From NCBI RefSeq assembly GCF_954871325.1, contig NC_088777.1, positions 3,350,509-3,414,508 on the forward strand: a stretch of DNA of 64,000 nucleotides, in the 5' to 3' direction. The notes below the pieces were generated by a model, which was not told the DNA's origin, did no database searches, and worked only from the letters and a program-made list of their open reading frames with translations. Shown here piece by piece: positions 36,420 through 47,779 of this stretch (positions are counted from its first letter, which is position 1; every line of letters begins with the position of its first letter). Made by a program: the position numbers and the translations under genes. The DNA comes from Gordionus sp. m RMFG-2023 (lineage: Eukaryota; Nematomorpha; Gordioida; Chordodea; Parachordodidae).

Positions 36420-36960
36420 ATGTCATCATCTGATTCTGAAGATTAAGGATTCAGATAAATTAACTTTACCAAGGCCCATATATAATCACTATTTTAAAAA
36501 TAACATCCTATAGATTGTGATGCAATTATGAGAGGTCACAATGTTGCAAATATTGAGCGCCACATCAAAAGAAAGTTTCCTCTAAAAACTCGCTAAATTA
36601 ACATGAATCCCAAGAAAAACAAGTTAGGATGTCATCCAGCCAACAGACTTTTGAAGAAGTATTTGCAATAAAAACTGTTAGAAAGAGATATTAGAAAAAT
36701 TTTAGTTAATTTCTCTAATAAACCTCACCTAAATAGAGAAATGAATCTTAAAACTATTAAAAAAATATCAGAGTAAAATATGCCAAATTATATAAATTGT
36801 CTGATACAAAATAGCATAGAGGGAGAGAAAGCTTTTTTCATCTATAAAATTTACTATCTCCATATAGAAAATGTAATTTATAACTAGGTAGAAAACATTT
36901 AATTGTAGTACGGCTCAATACAATTTTTTTTTAAAGGTTCAATATAGAAGTTATTAATCC
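36420..36960 (+). pseudogene. hAT (BED) remnant, internally deleted
   Basis: CDAIMRGHNVANIERHIKRK is the second half of a BED zinc finger (G-H-N…I-x-R-H-x-K). A few hundred bases later the C-terminal end appears as LSPYRKCNL and KHLIVVRLNTI. The catalytic middle is missing. The same remnant lies in inverted orientation beside the receptor pseudogene (53410-53770), so it travelled with the receptor in one duplication. Confidence 0.65.
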
Positions 36961-37747
36961 GTATTTATTTGTTATATTCTCTAATTGATATTCTTTATAA
37001 AAATAAAGTGCAATTATTATAAATAAAATCTACTATATATATATATTATGAAGAAATAAAAAAAAATTTACTTCTCTAAATATAATTTTAAATGCAAAAT
37101 CTTATATAATAAGGTTTCAAATCAGTTTTTATAGGATTCGGACCAAACGTATACTGTTATTTTCTTTTTAACAAATCTAACCCAAACCTTTTAGCTGTAT
37201 AGAGCCGATATTCCCTTCGACTAAGATCACTGAAATATTGTATAAAATATTTATTTTATTTTATTTTTAAATTGATTTTTTTGATCGATTTTATCTTTAT
37301 TAATAATTTTTTTAATGCATATTTTTAATATAAAAAAAGATACAACAAGCCCATTTTTTTTAATTTAAAAAACTGTTTCGTATCAATTAAAAGAAACTGC
37401 TTCACAGTTGCTAAAAACAAAAATATATTAATAATAAATATTAGGGATGAGGTTATGCTTTTTTATACATTATTCGAAATTTTAAAACAAAATATAATTA
37501 ATAAATTATATAATTAATTTTTTTTTAAATTTAAGTGATATTTATTAAGATTTTTTTTATAAAAAAATAAATAAATTGAATATTGAAAATATAATAATCT
37601 TAAAATATGACTGAAATGACATAATAAAATAATTAATCTGAGATAATTCATTGTTTTAACTATAATTTTATTTAAAAAAATAGTAATTCATCGACGCTTT
37701 TTAAATAAATTAGTTTATATAATACCTTCATTTAGAAGTTGGAATCC

Positions 37748-39232
37748 ATGGAGGAGGAACAACTTTGTTTTAATTATTCCTCAATAAAATTATTCGATAA
37801 TTACAACATAAACTCGTTTGTCAAAATATTTTGCATAATAATTTTGATTTCGGGACTCGTCGGGAACATACTCGGAGTAATTTTAATATATGATCCATCC
37901 ATGATCATCGGTTTATGCGCTCATATAAGGACTCTGATTAAAACGGTAAAGAGATCGATTGGAAAATTGTTTTTGAAAAAATCGTCGAATATATTTATCT
38001 CGTCTTCAAGCCCTCAAAACCTGTTTTCAATAAATACTGGATTTGAAACTAATAGTGCATTACCATCCAGCGGAACAAAGCGTAAACTTAATGTTAATCA
38101 ATATTTGTTAAAGTGGTATTACATAGTAAATTTTATAAATATCTTGGGCATGATCATTTCACCACTGCTTAAAATTTATGGCGGTGAGAATCCAGAAAAC
38201 CCATTCTGGACTTCTAAAAATTGGGTAACATATTTGACGTCTTATCATTATCCTATATCTAATACGTTGTTAAATTTTGGTTTTTTCGTTTATTTGCTCT
38301 TCTTCGCTAATCAACTGCTTGCAGTTGTATTCCCATTCAACTATAACTTGTTAGTTAATATTAAAAGATTCAGAATCGCTATGCTCTTTTGTCTCGTATA
38401 TTCTATTATATGGTATTTCCCTACTTATAAATGGCTTGCTTTGTATAAGACAAAATTATGTACAACACTAGTAAGCGGAGGAAATAAATTTCCCACAGAA
38501 GATTATATCTATTATTATCGATATCGTAGATTTGAACCTCAGGAAATTAGCTCTAGGTATCTATGGATGACTTATCAAATTTGTAGAGAAGTTTTTGCTG
38601 TGTTGATACCCTTTACCCTGATGGTTTTATGCAAAATTAAACTGATCAAAAGAGGTAAAAAAGTTGCTAATAATATTTATATATCCTCCAATAGTAAACA
38701 TGTTATAAGTGCAGCTGCCAGCGAAACTAAAGAAGATAAGTGTGGTACTAAAAATAATCTTGACAATTATATAAAACCGAACCTCCATATTGATGTAATT
38801 GGGAATGATCCCATCTTTACCCAAAATTCTAATATAATTGAGGATGGACCAAAGTTAATCGAATGCTTAAATAATAGAGTCATCAGTTTATTACTAAATA
38901 TAGAACCTTCTAGAACGAATTTCTCTAATAGATGGCACTCCAAAAAGGTATCCGAAAATAAGCAAAACATAAAAACTTTAACCATCTTAACATCTCAATT
39001 TATATTTTTTTTGCTACCAATATCAATCGATCAAATGATAGTCGATATTTTGGTGACCAAATATTCTCGGAATGTTCTAGCTAATATTTCTATTGTTTTT
39101 ATAGCGTTTAGATATATATACGTTAGTTGTACCTTTTATATTAACTTTTTATTCAATTCCAATTACAGAATCTTGATCATCGAAAGATTAAAGATATACA
39201 CGCGAATTTTAAAAAATATCTTTCAAAATTAA
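37748..39232 (+). CDS. Divergent class A GPCR, FMRFamide-receptor-like, intronless
   Basis: A 494-residue seven-helix receptor. The start is taken as the ATG at 37748; a TTG nine bases upstream is open but is not a eukaryotic start. TM1 ~23-48 has the class A GN (LVGNILG). TM2 is ~121-143. TM3 ~165-197 begins YHYPISNT, much like the Y..P.aNT of FMRFamide receptors, and ends NQLLAVVFPF where others have DRYLAVV.P. TM4 is ~207-229 (Trp222), TM5 ~275-301 (IPFTLMVLCK), TM6 ~406-435, TM7 ~443-472 without NPxxY. One N-glycosylation site (NYS) lies in the short N-terminus. Oddities: no cysteine before TM3, so the usual TM3-ECL2 disulfide is absent although ECL2 has Cys238; a long first cytoplasmic loop (~70 residues) and third loop (~100). 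The full open frame indicates a live gene. Ligand and G-protein coupling cannot be read from the sequence. Confidence 0.88.
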   Translation: MEEEQLCFNYSSIKLFDNYNINSFVKIFCIIILISGLVGNILGVILIYDPSMIIGLCAHIRTLIKTVKRSIGKLFLKKSSNIFISSSSPQNLFSINTGFETNSALPSSGTKRKLNVNQYLLKWYYIVNFINILGMIISPLLKIYGGENPENPFWTSKNWVTYLTSYHYPISNTLLNFGFFVYLLFFANQLLAVVFPFNYNLLVNIKRFRIAMLFCLVYSIIWYFPTYKWLALYKTKLCTTLVSGGNKFPTEDYIYYYRYRRFEPQEISSRYLWMTYQICREVFAVLIPFTLMVLCKIKLIKRGKKVANNIYISSNSKHVISAAASETKEDKCGTKNNLDNYIKPNLHIDVIGNDPIFTQNSNIIEDGPKLIECLNNRVISLLLNIEPSRTNFSNRWHSKKVSENKQNIKTLTILTSQFIFFLLPISIDQMIVDILVTKYSRNVLANISIVFIAFRYIYVSCTFYINFLFNSNYRILIIERLKIYTRILKNIFQN

Positions 39233-39239
39233 AATTTTT

Positions 39240-39820
39240 GAGTATTGGCAATTATAAACTTAAAAAGTTATTTAATTATATATACTTAGGTCAAGAATTA
39301 AAGCACCTTGACTTTCCTGGTTACTACTTAATCCTAATAGTTATTTCTACCAATGACCTCTAACCCAGTATATATATTTTTTTTAAAATATAGTTCTTAT
39401 ATTTTTTCTTTTTAAATTGTTCACATAATTTCTTTAATTATTATAATTTTTATTAGGTATATATATTTATGTAATTAACAAATAAGTTACAAAAAAAATA
39501 ATAATTAACAAATTATTCAATATTATTAAATTTTAATTTTGCTTTTAACTATTATATTTTTTTTCACAATGAGTGAATTTGATTTAAATTAATTGATTTT
39601 TTTTTATACATCATACTATTTTGGCAAAAAACTATCATAAATTAACGAACAAAATTTAATATAAATTATTATATTACGATAAAAATTGATGTTTAAGTTT
39701 ATAATACGATATTTAGATAATTTGTATTTAAATCTTTAATATTAAAATGTAAATTAAATATTTTGTTTCTGATCTCCTTATCTCGTTAATAAATAAGTTC
39801 AAAAAATCATATTATCTCTT
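39240..39820. other. AT-rich 3' flank of the receptor gene
   Basis: The first ~70 bp are shared with the pseudogene copy. No AATAAA occurs close to the stop. Nothing else recognised. Confidence 0.5.
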
Positions 39821-39823
39821 AGA

Positions 39824-41110
39824 GTGGTATTCTAAATATAGACCCAAGCTGTTATACTCCATCCAGGCATAAGGAATTTAAAAAAAGGGATATTTTTTAA
39901 GGTAATAGGAAATAAACCTCAGGAAAAAAAACCACCGAAAAATAAATTCCTAGGAAAAAATACCCCCGGATTTTTTTTCAATATAGAATTTGTCACAAGA
40001 AGCAATTCATTCCAAACACGTCAAATTGAGATTCGATTTCCTCCAGAAACTTGGAATGAGCACTCTATCCGACGAAGAACGCAAATAATGAATGCGAAGA
40101 AGGTTGGAATAATTGTTTTCTAATCTGGTTGGGAATAAACTCCAATCTGAGTATTGATTAAAAAAAATGGAATGCGAGATGACTACCGATGAAACCAAAC
40201 TTGAACGATGGCTTGTAGATAGTTGGACACCGAAAACAAAATAGAGTTATAATACCCAGATTCGGTTAAAGAACGGAATACCGTGATGGGTTGCGAAACC
40301 TTCCAGATTTTATAAGAGAGATTTCCTTCAATATTCGATGTCAACCCGTATAATTATTATTCTTATTAAATTTGTATTACATAATCATGATTTACCAATA
40401 AAATAAATATATTTTATTAGAAAAATTTTGTCAAATTTAGTCTATTTAATATGATAATTAAGGATGGATATTTTATTCATTACTATAGCAAATAATCTTT
40501 ACGAAAATAAGAAATGCATCGGTTATTTTACGGTATTTTTTCCCAGTACCTATTTGAACTTCAGCATTTTATCTTGTTTAAGCATTTTTAATGGAAGGGT
40601 ATATGAGGAGTAATCTTTAAATAATGAATTAGGGCCTAAAGAAATTTAGCTTATTAATATAATATATTTTTATAATATTTTTTTATAAAATACTAATTTA
40701 TCTATATAATCCAAATAAAAATATACCTATATTATTAGATAGTGTCGTGGCTCGTTATGTGCCTATTTTTAAAAACGGCTAACTCAATATTTCATCCAGA
40801 AAAATATTTCGCAACCCTGAAGAATTTGCTCACAGAAGAAACAAAGGTTTAGACATATATTATCAAAATCTCTAGACTTAAGCAATATCTGGCTAAGATA
40901 TTGAATTAGCCGTTTTGAAAAATCGGCTCAAAACTAACCGTTTAACAACACTATATTAGGACTTAAGTAAATTCTATAAATATGTAAGAAAAATCCAGGG
41001 GTTTATTTCCGGGGGTTTTTCTTCTGCTGATTTTTTTTCCTGGTGGTTTTTTTTCCTGGTGGTTTTTTTTTCCTGGTGGTTTTTTTCAGGAGGGAATATT
41101 TTCCTGATTG
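39824..41110. mobile_element. Probable Mutator-like element with long inverted repeats
   Basis: The left arm (about 39824-39980) and right arm (about 40985-41110) are imperfect inverted repeats rich in GGTGGTTTTTTTTCC and CCGGGGGT motifs; the right arm has a short tandem of TTTTCCTGGTGG units. Outer ends read AGTGGTAT… and …TTGCCACT. Inside, at about 40020-40210, degenerate frames read RFPPETWNEHS and NLVGNK…MTTDETKLERWL, like the C-terminal tail of MULE transposases ('RFp.e.WN…' and 'lig…..k….g'). No clear target duplication. Heavily decayed. Confidence 0.45.
40741..40953 (+). mobile_element. hAT MITE, copy A
   Basis: A ~213-bp imperfect palindrome with ends TAGTGTCGT… and …AACAACACTA and inner GGCTAACTCAATATTT / AGATATTGAATTAGCCG arms. 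It is homologous along its whole length to 63667-63857 in reverse. Flanks TTATTAGA and TATTAGGA look like a drifted 8-bp target duplication. It lies inside the probable Mutator-like element. Confidence 0.75.
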
Positions 41111-41267
41111 CCACTACTATCCACCAATTGTATTAAAAAAATTTAACTGTTGTACATCTATCCATTGTTGTTGTTTTAAAAAAATTTTCCCGCCTATTTA
41201 TATCAAAAAATTTGTTTAGTTTTCACTTTCCCAATATTTAAAATTTATAAGAATGTTATGGTAAAAA

Positions 41268-41293
41268 GAAAGAAAGAAAGAAAGAAAGAATGA

Positions 41294-41345
<52 letters not shown>

Positions 41346-41366
41346 ACGAAAGAAAGAAAGAAAGAT
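41268..41366. repeat. (GAAA)n microsatellite
   Basis: About 24 nearly perfect AAAG/GAAA units with two substitutions. Confidence 0.95.
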
Positions 41367-42184
41367 TATTTATTAGACTCGAAATATTTTTAGTAAACTT
41401 ATAAAATAATTAATAATATGGAAATAAAAGAATAATATCGCTTATTTTTCCCCCATAATCCCTTTATAAACATTTGTTCTACGTAATAGAATAATTAATG
41501 ATATATGTTATGTTTTGTTTTTAATTGGAATTTTTTAGTAACAATGCATTAATTATTAATATCAGAGTTGTTAAAAGTGAGTATAATATATGTGTTACTA
41601 TATAAACTATTCTCCAAAATGGGTTATATTTTGTTATAAATCCATTTATATTATTACAGAAAAATTTGTTAAATGGATATAGATGCATTATCTAAAAAAT
41701 GTGTCCAGATGCAGATACAATTTTTATAAGGATGTAAAGTTTGCATTAATGCTGAATTTAGGCTTCTATTGTAAAAATAATTCAATTATTAAAGTAAGCT
41801 AAAAAAAATATATAATAATATTTAATTAAAATAATTATCGCTAGATTCAAAAAAAAATCATATATAAAATTTGCAATTAAAATGATAATTGTTAGGATAA
41901 TAATTTAATATTCTCGAAATTTTTAAAATTAAGTACCTTAGTTTATCAGGGAATGCATTTTTAGCCATAAAAAAAATAAACTTTACACCGGGAATATTCA
42001 ATGAATTAACAACTTTATATTGGTATCATTAGATATATCCCAACACTCATTTTTTTAAAAAAAATTATTTAAATTTGATATACCAAAATTTATATCAATA
42101 TATAATATTAGGGGTGCACCAAAAAATTTAATATTAAATAAATTCTAAATTTGTAACTTTAATTAAGCATTTGGTTTGTTAACA

Positions 42185-42206
42185 CCCCCCCCCCCCCCCC
42201 CCCCCC
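42185..42206. repeat. poly-C tract (22 C)
   Basis: Uninterrupted run of 22 C in AT-rich sequence. Confidence 0.9.
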
Positions 42207-42589
42207 ATACTGTAGATATCATAATTAAGAGCTTTTCCTATTTGTGATAAAATAATTAGTTTCACAGTGTTGCAATTAATTGATTCCTTATATTTCAAAC
42301 TGTGTAATTTAATTTAATGATTATTTACATTTCAAAAAATAAAATAAAAGCTATACTTTTTCAAAAAAAAATTTACACCCATTTTCAATATATATTAATC
42401 TTGATTTATATAAATTTAAAATTTATAATCTTTAATCTTACCCTCTTTCCTAAGTTACCAATAAGGGTTAGACGGGATTTTGACAGGGGAGGGGGCATTA
42501 TTAGGTTATTTCTTACATTATTAATTTTATTATGGATCTCTAAGAAAACCTATTGCTGGCCTTTGGATATATAACCCTTTTTTTTAACC

Positions 42590-43135
42590 CTAGACACTAT
42601 TATGAAGCTACATATTCATGATATTATAATATGATAGAAAAATTGTCTCGGAGGCTCAAAAACTTACTAAATTTCTCATACAAGTTTTCCAAATTATGCT
42701 TAAATGATCGTAATATAAGTTTAATTTATTGAGTGATTTCATTTTTAAATTAATGAACAAAAAATAAAAAAAAGACTGCAATGTTCTATCTCCTATATAA
42801 TTCCTCATGGGATTTTTTGTATTTTATTTATTAATATTAAAGACATTTTGAAACAAAATATATAATTATCAAATTTTATTTTATAATTAAGTGATATTAT
42901 AGTAATAATTTTTTTTTTTTTAAATTTGAAAAATCTAAAAAACAAATTAATCGATGCGTCAGGCCGGTATTTTTATTTTACGTATATTTCATAGAAAGAT
43001 CTAAACACGTTTACTTATCATTATACACGAAAAAAATTAACAATTTTGATTGTATGGCTGGTGAATCAATAATAGCATAGATCTAGTTTTGAATTTGGAA
43101 GTTGGTTCTTTTTCTGAAGTTAATTAGGTTTTGTT
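42590..43135 (+). repeat. Interspersed repeat, copy A (holds an empty MITE site)
   Basis: Aligns with 63080-63665: GGCTCAAAAAC, AAATTAATCGAT, TTTATTTATCATTATA-type blocks, then GATTTTGATTG.ATGGC and a B-box-like GTTTTGAATTTGG. It ends AATTAGGTTTTGTTG where copy B carries a MITE insertion. A tRNA-derived head is possible (see copy B). Confidence 0.6.
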
Positions 43136-43559
43136 GTATCAAAATATATATAGATATAGATAAATCGTCTAACGTATTTAAATGAAGATACGATACAATA
43201 TTTATAAAGATGTAAAATTAGCATACTGCTGAATTTAGGTATACATTGAAAAAATTTAATTTTCAAAGTAAGCTATAAAAAATTGATATAATAATATTTA
43301 AATAAAATAATGATCGTTAGATTTTAATAAATCATATACAAAATATGTAATGTCCGTTAAAAATTTCAATTAAAATATAAAAAAAACATATCAAATTAAT
43401 TATTATATTACGTAGAACAAATGTTTATAAATGGCAATATTTAAGTCAATTTTTGAAAATTGGTAAATCAAATTTTGGGTAGAAAAATATGCCAGGTTTA
43501 GTGTTTTAGCCAATATGTTCAAGATATTTTTTAAAAGACTTTCTCCCGATGAGTGACTT

Positions 43560-43835
43560 GTTCAGATCTCAGTGTCTAGCATTATTCTGGAATCTTGTGA
43601 TAAGAAAGTCAGAATAGCATCGTATAATTTTAATCTCGACAACTTTCTTATCTACCGGGTCTGAAGACGTCCGGTGGTTCTCCAGTAAGAGGAGTCCTGA
43701 TCTCGTTGCATAAACATATCTTATAACTGACCGAAATCTTATAGACTTACGTAAAACTATCCAATCCGACATCCTATGCCTATAAGCCTTTAGATGTCAC
43801 TAGTACCAAGATCAAAGAATGTATATAATCTTACC
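43560..43835. other. Less AT-rich patch of unknown origin
   Basis: The minus strand holds a 67-residue open frame (43569-43772; SGLLLLENHRTSSDPVDKK) and composition closer to the LINE than to the surroundings. It may be a scrap of a coding transposon. Family not recognised. Confidence 0.3.
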
Positions 43836-43974
43836 AGATTGAGTATTAAGAGAAGTGTTTTGCCTATACAATAACAGAAATATTAGAAGTTATTCTCCCA
43901 GGATGACTCGAACTTCCACATTGGTATATCTTCCTGTGATTGTGACAATCTTTCCTTTCACGCAAAAAAGCAGC

Positions 43975-43976
43975 CA

Positions 43977-44027
<51 letters not shown>
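43975..44027. repeat. (AAAG)n microsatellite
   Basis: About 13 AAAG units. Confidence 0.95.
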
Positions 44028-44180
44028 GTATCGGTTTATCGTCACTTATATTTTACATAAAAGTAGCTCAGAATTCTTTTTAAAAATATTTATTATGTAT
44101 CTTTATTTCTAGAAATAAAAAAATTTGACTAAAATTTCATTATATTTATATATATATTATTTATTTTTATATTGCATCTC

Positions 44181-44291
44181 AATAATAACATTTCTATACT
44201 GTCATCTCCAAGTCTAGAGCGACTATCAGAGAGTATACACCATAATAATAACATTTCTATACTGTCATCTCCAAGTCTAGAGCGACTATCA
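44181..44291. repeat. Recent 63-bp tandem duplication
   Basis: The 48-bp block starting AATAATAACATTTCTATACT at 44181 recurs without change at 44244. Confidence 0.95.
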
Positions 44292-44309
44292 CCATGACTA
44301 AAATCGTTC

Positions 44310-46200
44310 AACAGTAGCATGAATATTTTTTATATAAGAAAAATCATCAAATATCCATTTGAGTACTTTTAGACTTTAAAAATAAATGCGTTTGAAGGAT
44401 TTTCAATTCTTATTCCTATTTTGCACGTTGATCATAGACCTGCCCAAAGAGAGCTTAATAAATTATATAAAGCCCTTTACCAATATAATTATGGCGATTT
44501 AAGGATACTAATCGACCTTGTTACCCAGATATGAAAGGTAGAACTTCTCCATACACATGTAGAAGTAGAATATAATAGCGAGATTGAGAAGTAAACAATT
44601 ATTAATTTATCATTCCAAATAAATTTATTCTATATATTTTGGGTAGAGAATATTTATTAGCTCACTATCTCAAATAATATATGAAGTGTTATATCTCTAC
44701 TTTAGCACGTATTATTTCAATATTATTTTATTTTAATATTTATCAACAATGGACAAAGTGTTTATCATTTTTTTTAAAGAAATAATATAAGGTATAAATT
44801 AAAATTTATTCACTACCAATTTTTCCACATTTTACTAAAATTCTTTAAAAAAAATATATATCGTCTACTTTTATAGTTTACCCAACGACTTATAATAATA
44901 CCTAGACTGACGAAGCATTCATAATAATGTGTTAGAGAATGTCGTTGAATGCAAATCAGCTGGACCCGCCATTTTGGTGTGATTATTTTCATGTTAGAAA
45001 CTACCCTTAAAATGATAACTTGCTTCCTTATTGATGATCATGCAATTGTTTAATAAAGTTTACGTCAGACATAGGAATAAATTGGCCTCTAATTTAAAAT
45101 TTTAAATAATGATATGGGTAATCAAAATAGCGTCCCCAGCTGTTTTCATTGATGTACACTTTTAATGAATTAATTGTTAGTCTAGATATTAATATATGTC
45201 ATTGAGTTTACCCCCAATTTTAAATAATCTTATTTTCATCATCTATATCAAATAATTATTAGGATTAAGTTGAATAAAGTGAGAAATAATAATTGAAAAA
45301 ATAAAGATCTTCTTTTTTTTTCCTTTATGGAATAAGAATTTCATAAGCTGAACACCAATTATCCAAGTCATCTTATTAGTTTAAGTTTGAAATATTTATA
45401 ACATATACATTTAATATTTCATATGGTATTTCATATTCATATAAATTTGGAAAAAATTTTTTAATCATTTTTATTATTTATTTTAAAAAAATCTTTTATT
45501 GTAGCCAGCCTTTTTGATCTGGCAAGTAACTCTAAAATTAAATAGTAATAGTTTAGAATAAATATTATGTAAGGGATAATTATACATGTTTGCAAACTTT
45601 CTTATCCTCTACCATTTAATTTTTTTATCTAATGAATCAATTTTTCTCAAAATTGGTTGAAATGTAAAAGGACTGAAATAAGTATTTTTTTTTAATATGT
45701 TTTAATAAAATTATAATTATGTGAGTGGTTGATTTAGACTGGGTCAGAAAATAAATCACATAAACCCAAAAACTATTGATATAGCTTAATTTTTATTATA
45801 AAGATTAAGATTGGGATACACATTGATATTAAATTTGTTTGATATATTACTTTTAAATGTTTTCTCGTTGAAGCTATTAGTCTTATTTGATGATAAAACC
45901 TTCCGGCACATATTACAATTACAATCAAATTCATACTCAATGTTAATTTTTTTAATTTAGATTAAAATATCTTGTTAATTTAGGAAAATTCCATATTATC
46001 ATCATTTTCGGGAAAATTACTCAATATGATCTATACCATAATTATCTTTAATATTAATCTCTATCGCTTACATTTTGAAATAACTAAATTGATATTGTAG
46101 ATTTTCAAATAAAATTTTAAATTTCAAATTATAATTAAATAAAAAGATCATGATTTTAAATTGATTCTAATTATATATTTTAATAATTTTTTATGAGTAT
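44310..46200. other. AT-rich interval with one coding-like scrap
   Basis: Around 44400-44590 a plus-strand frame reads HVDHRPAQRELNKLYKAL and then YGDLRILIDLVTQI before a stop. It looks like once-coding sequence but matches no family I recognise. The rest is AT-rich with no feature. Confidence 0.3.
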
Positions 46201-46206
46201 TTATTA

Positions 46207-46337
46207 TGCGCTACTTCGCTACTTTCTAAATTAGTAGCGAGTTACCCCTATAGCTATTATTTTTTATAATTAGCGTGCTAAAGATACCGCTACTAAATAT
46301 GCGCGCTATAGTGTTGTGCGCTACTTTAACAACATTG
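46207..46337 (-). mobile_element. hAT-like terminal region with repeated CGCTAC motifs
   Basis: Read on the minus strand it begins GCAATGTTGTTAAAGTAGCGC and carries several AGTAGCG / GTAGCGC motifs in both orientations. A TGTTGTTAA end followed by subterminal hexamer repeats is typical of hAT termini. No transposase is attached. Confidence 0.45.
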
Positions 46338-46726
46338 CATGCCTTACATCATAACAATGTTAATAAAGCATAATTAGATATTTCCTGAAAAAGGGACCTT
46401 TCATCATCTGGTAACCTTCTATTAAAATACTATTGACTTAGATTATGATAAAACACGGCTTTAGCCGCTTCTCCATCTCTCGCAAAAATATCTGAGACTT
46501 GGAACTATGACAGACCTCAATCTTACTCACTCCTTGTGGGCCAAGACTACCTAAGTAACTTTTTGATTTCCCTGATGCTTCACTTAGCGTTCAGAGCTAA
46601 AACTCCGATTCAGCCTCTATGCCTTAAGTCAATTCATCACCGTCGTTAATTTCAGATCATTGGATTCGGCAAGTATCACAATATCATCTCATTTTAATGA
46701 ATAAATCATCAATGGAAATATACTAT

Positions 46727-47670
46727 TGCAAACCCCTTCATGAACTAAATATTACAAGCTAGACTGCAAACTAATATGAATTCAAATAAATACAAAAATT
46801 AAATGATATTGAAAGTGGGATTTCTATATGTTCACTTGCACATAATTATACTATGAATAAATCATCTTCCATAATCAAACCTCAACTATTGAATAAATCT
46901 TATTAAAAATTGCCAAACATTTATTCAGTTAATAATATTTCACCAAATATTTATCCAGAAAATGATATTGAAAGTGGGATTTCTATATGATCACTTGTAC
47001 ATAATTATACTATGAGTAAATAATCTTGCAAAAACCCCTTCATGAACTAAATATTACAAGGACTGTAAACTAATATGAATTCAAATAAATACAAAAATTA
47101 AATGATATTGAAAGTGGGATTTCTATATGATCACTTGCACATAATTATACTATGAATAAATCATCTTCCATAATCAAACCTCAAATATTGAATAAACCTT
47201 ATCAAAAATTGCCAAACATTTATTCTGTTAATAATATTTCACCAAATATTTATCCAGAAAATGATATTGAAAGTGGGATTTCTATATGATCACTTGTACA
47301 TAATTATACTATGAGTAAATCATCTTTGCAAAAACCCCTTCATGAACTATAAATTACAAGCTAGACTGCAAACTAATATGAATTCAAATAAATACAAAAA
47401 TTAAATGATATTAAAAGTGGGATTTCTATATGATCACTTGCACATAATTATACTATGAATAAATCATCTTCCATAATCAAACCTCGAATATTGAATAAAC
47501 CTTATCAAAAATTGCCAAACATTTATTCAGTTAATAATATTTCACCAAATATTTTTCCAGAAAATGATATTGAAAGTGGGATTTCTATATGATCACTTGT
47601 ACATAATTATACTATGAGTAAATCATCTTCCATAATCAAACCTCAAACATTGAATAAATCTTATCAAAAA
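46727..47670 (+). repeat. 300-bp tandem array in the LINE 5' region
   Basis: Units begin TTGCAAA…CCCCTTCATGAAC at about 46727, 47026 and 47326, so the period is 300 bp. Each unit holds two copies of AATGATATTGAAAGTGGGAT, one followed by TTGCACATAATT and one by TTGTACATAATT, showing an older internal duplication. Units are about 95% alike. Placement directly before the ORF resembles the promoter monomers of other LINEs. Confidence 0.9.
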
Positions 47671-47779
47671 AATAACTCATTAAACTTCCTTAATATACCA
47701 ACCCACAAGAAACCCATATTTGAAGATAAAAATAATATCCAACATTTTCACTCTTAAACTGATAAAAAATTTTTAACTC

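Larger units (their letters stand above)
36420..39300 (+). repeat. Inverted duplication, plus-strand arm (hAT scrap + receptor gene)
   Basis: Matches 51545-53770 read on the minus strand: hAT scrap, then GATCGATTTTAT…AAGATACA at about 37284-37348, then the receptor coding region and about 70 bp of 3' flank. About 370 bp between 37375 and 37750 (receptor 5' flank and start) have no counterpart. Confidence 0.8.
41462..43440. repeat. Local repeat cluster (one inverted and one direct pair)
   Basis: AAACATTTGTTCTACGTAAT at about 41474 recurs as its reverse complement at about 43412. Between them 41660-41890 and 43160-43385 are direct repeats (shared TGCTGAATTTAGG and AAAGTAAGCTA blocks). The region contains no gene. 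It may be a composite of repeat insertions. Confidence 0.55.

Noticed and set aside
37739-37747. Upstream TTG as receptor start
   Set aside because: It is open in frame but eukaryotic genes start at ATG; the ATG at 37748 was used.
43890-43930. tRNA or B-box-like GTTCGAGTC on the minus strand
   Set aside because: No A box, no cloverleaf pairing and no second copy found.
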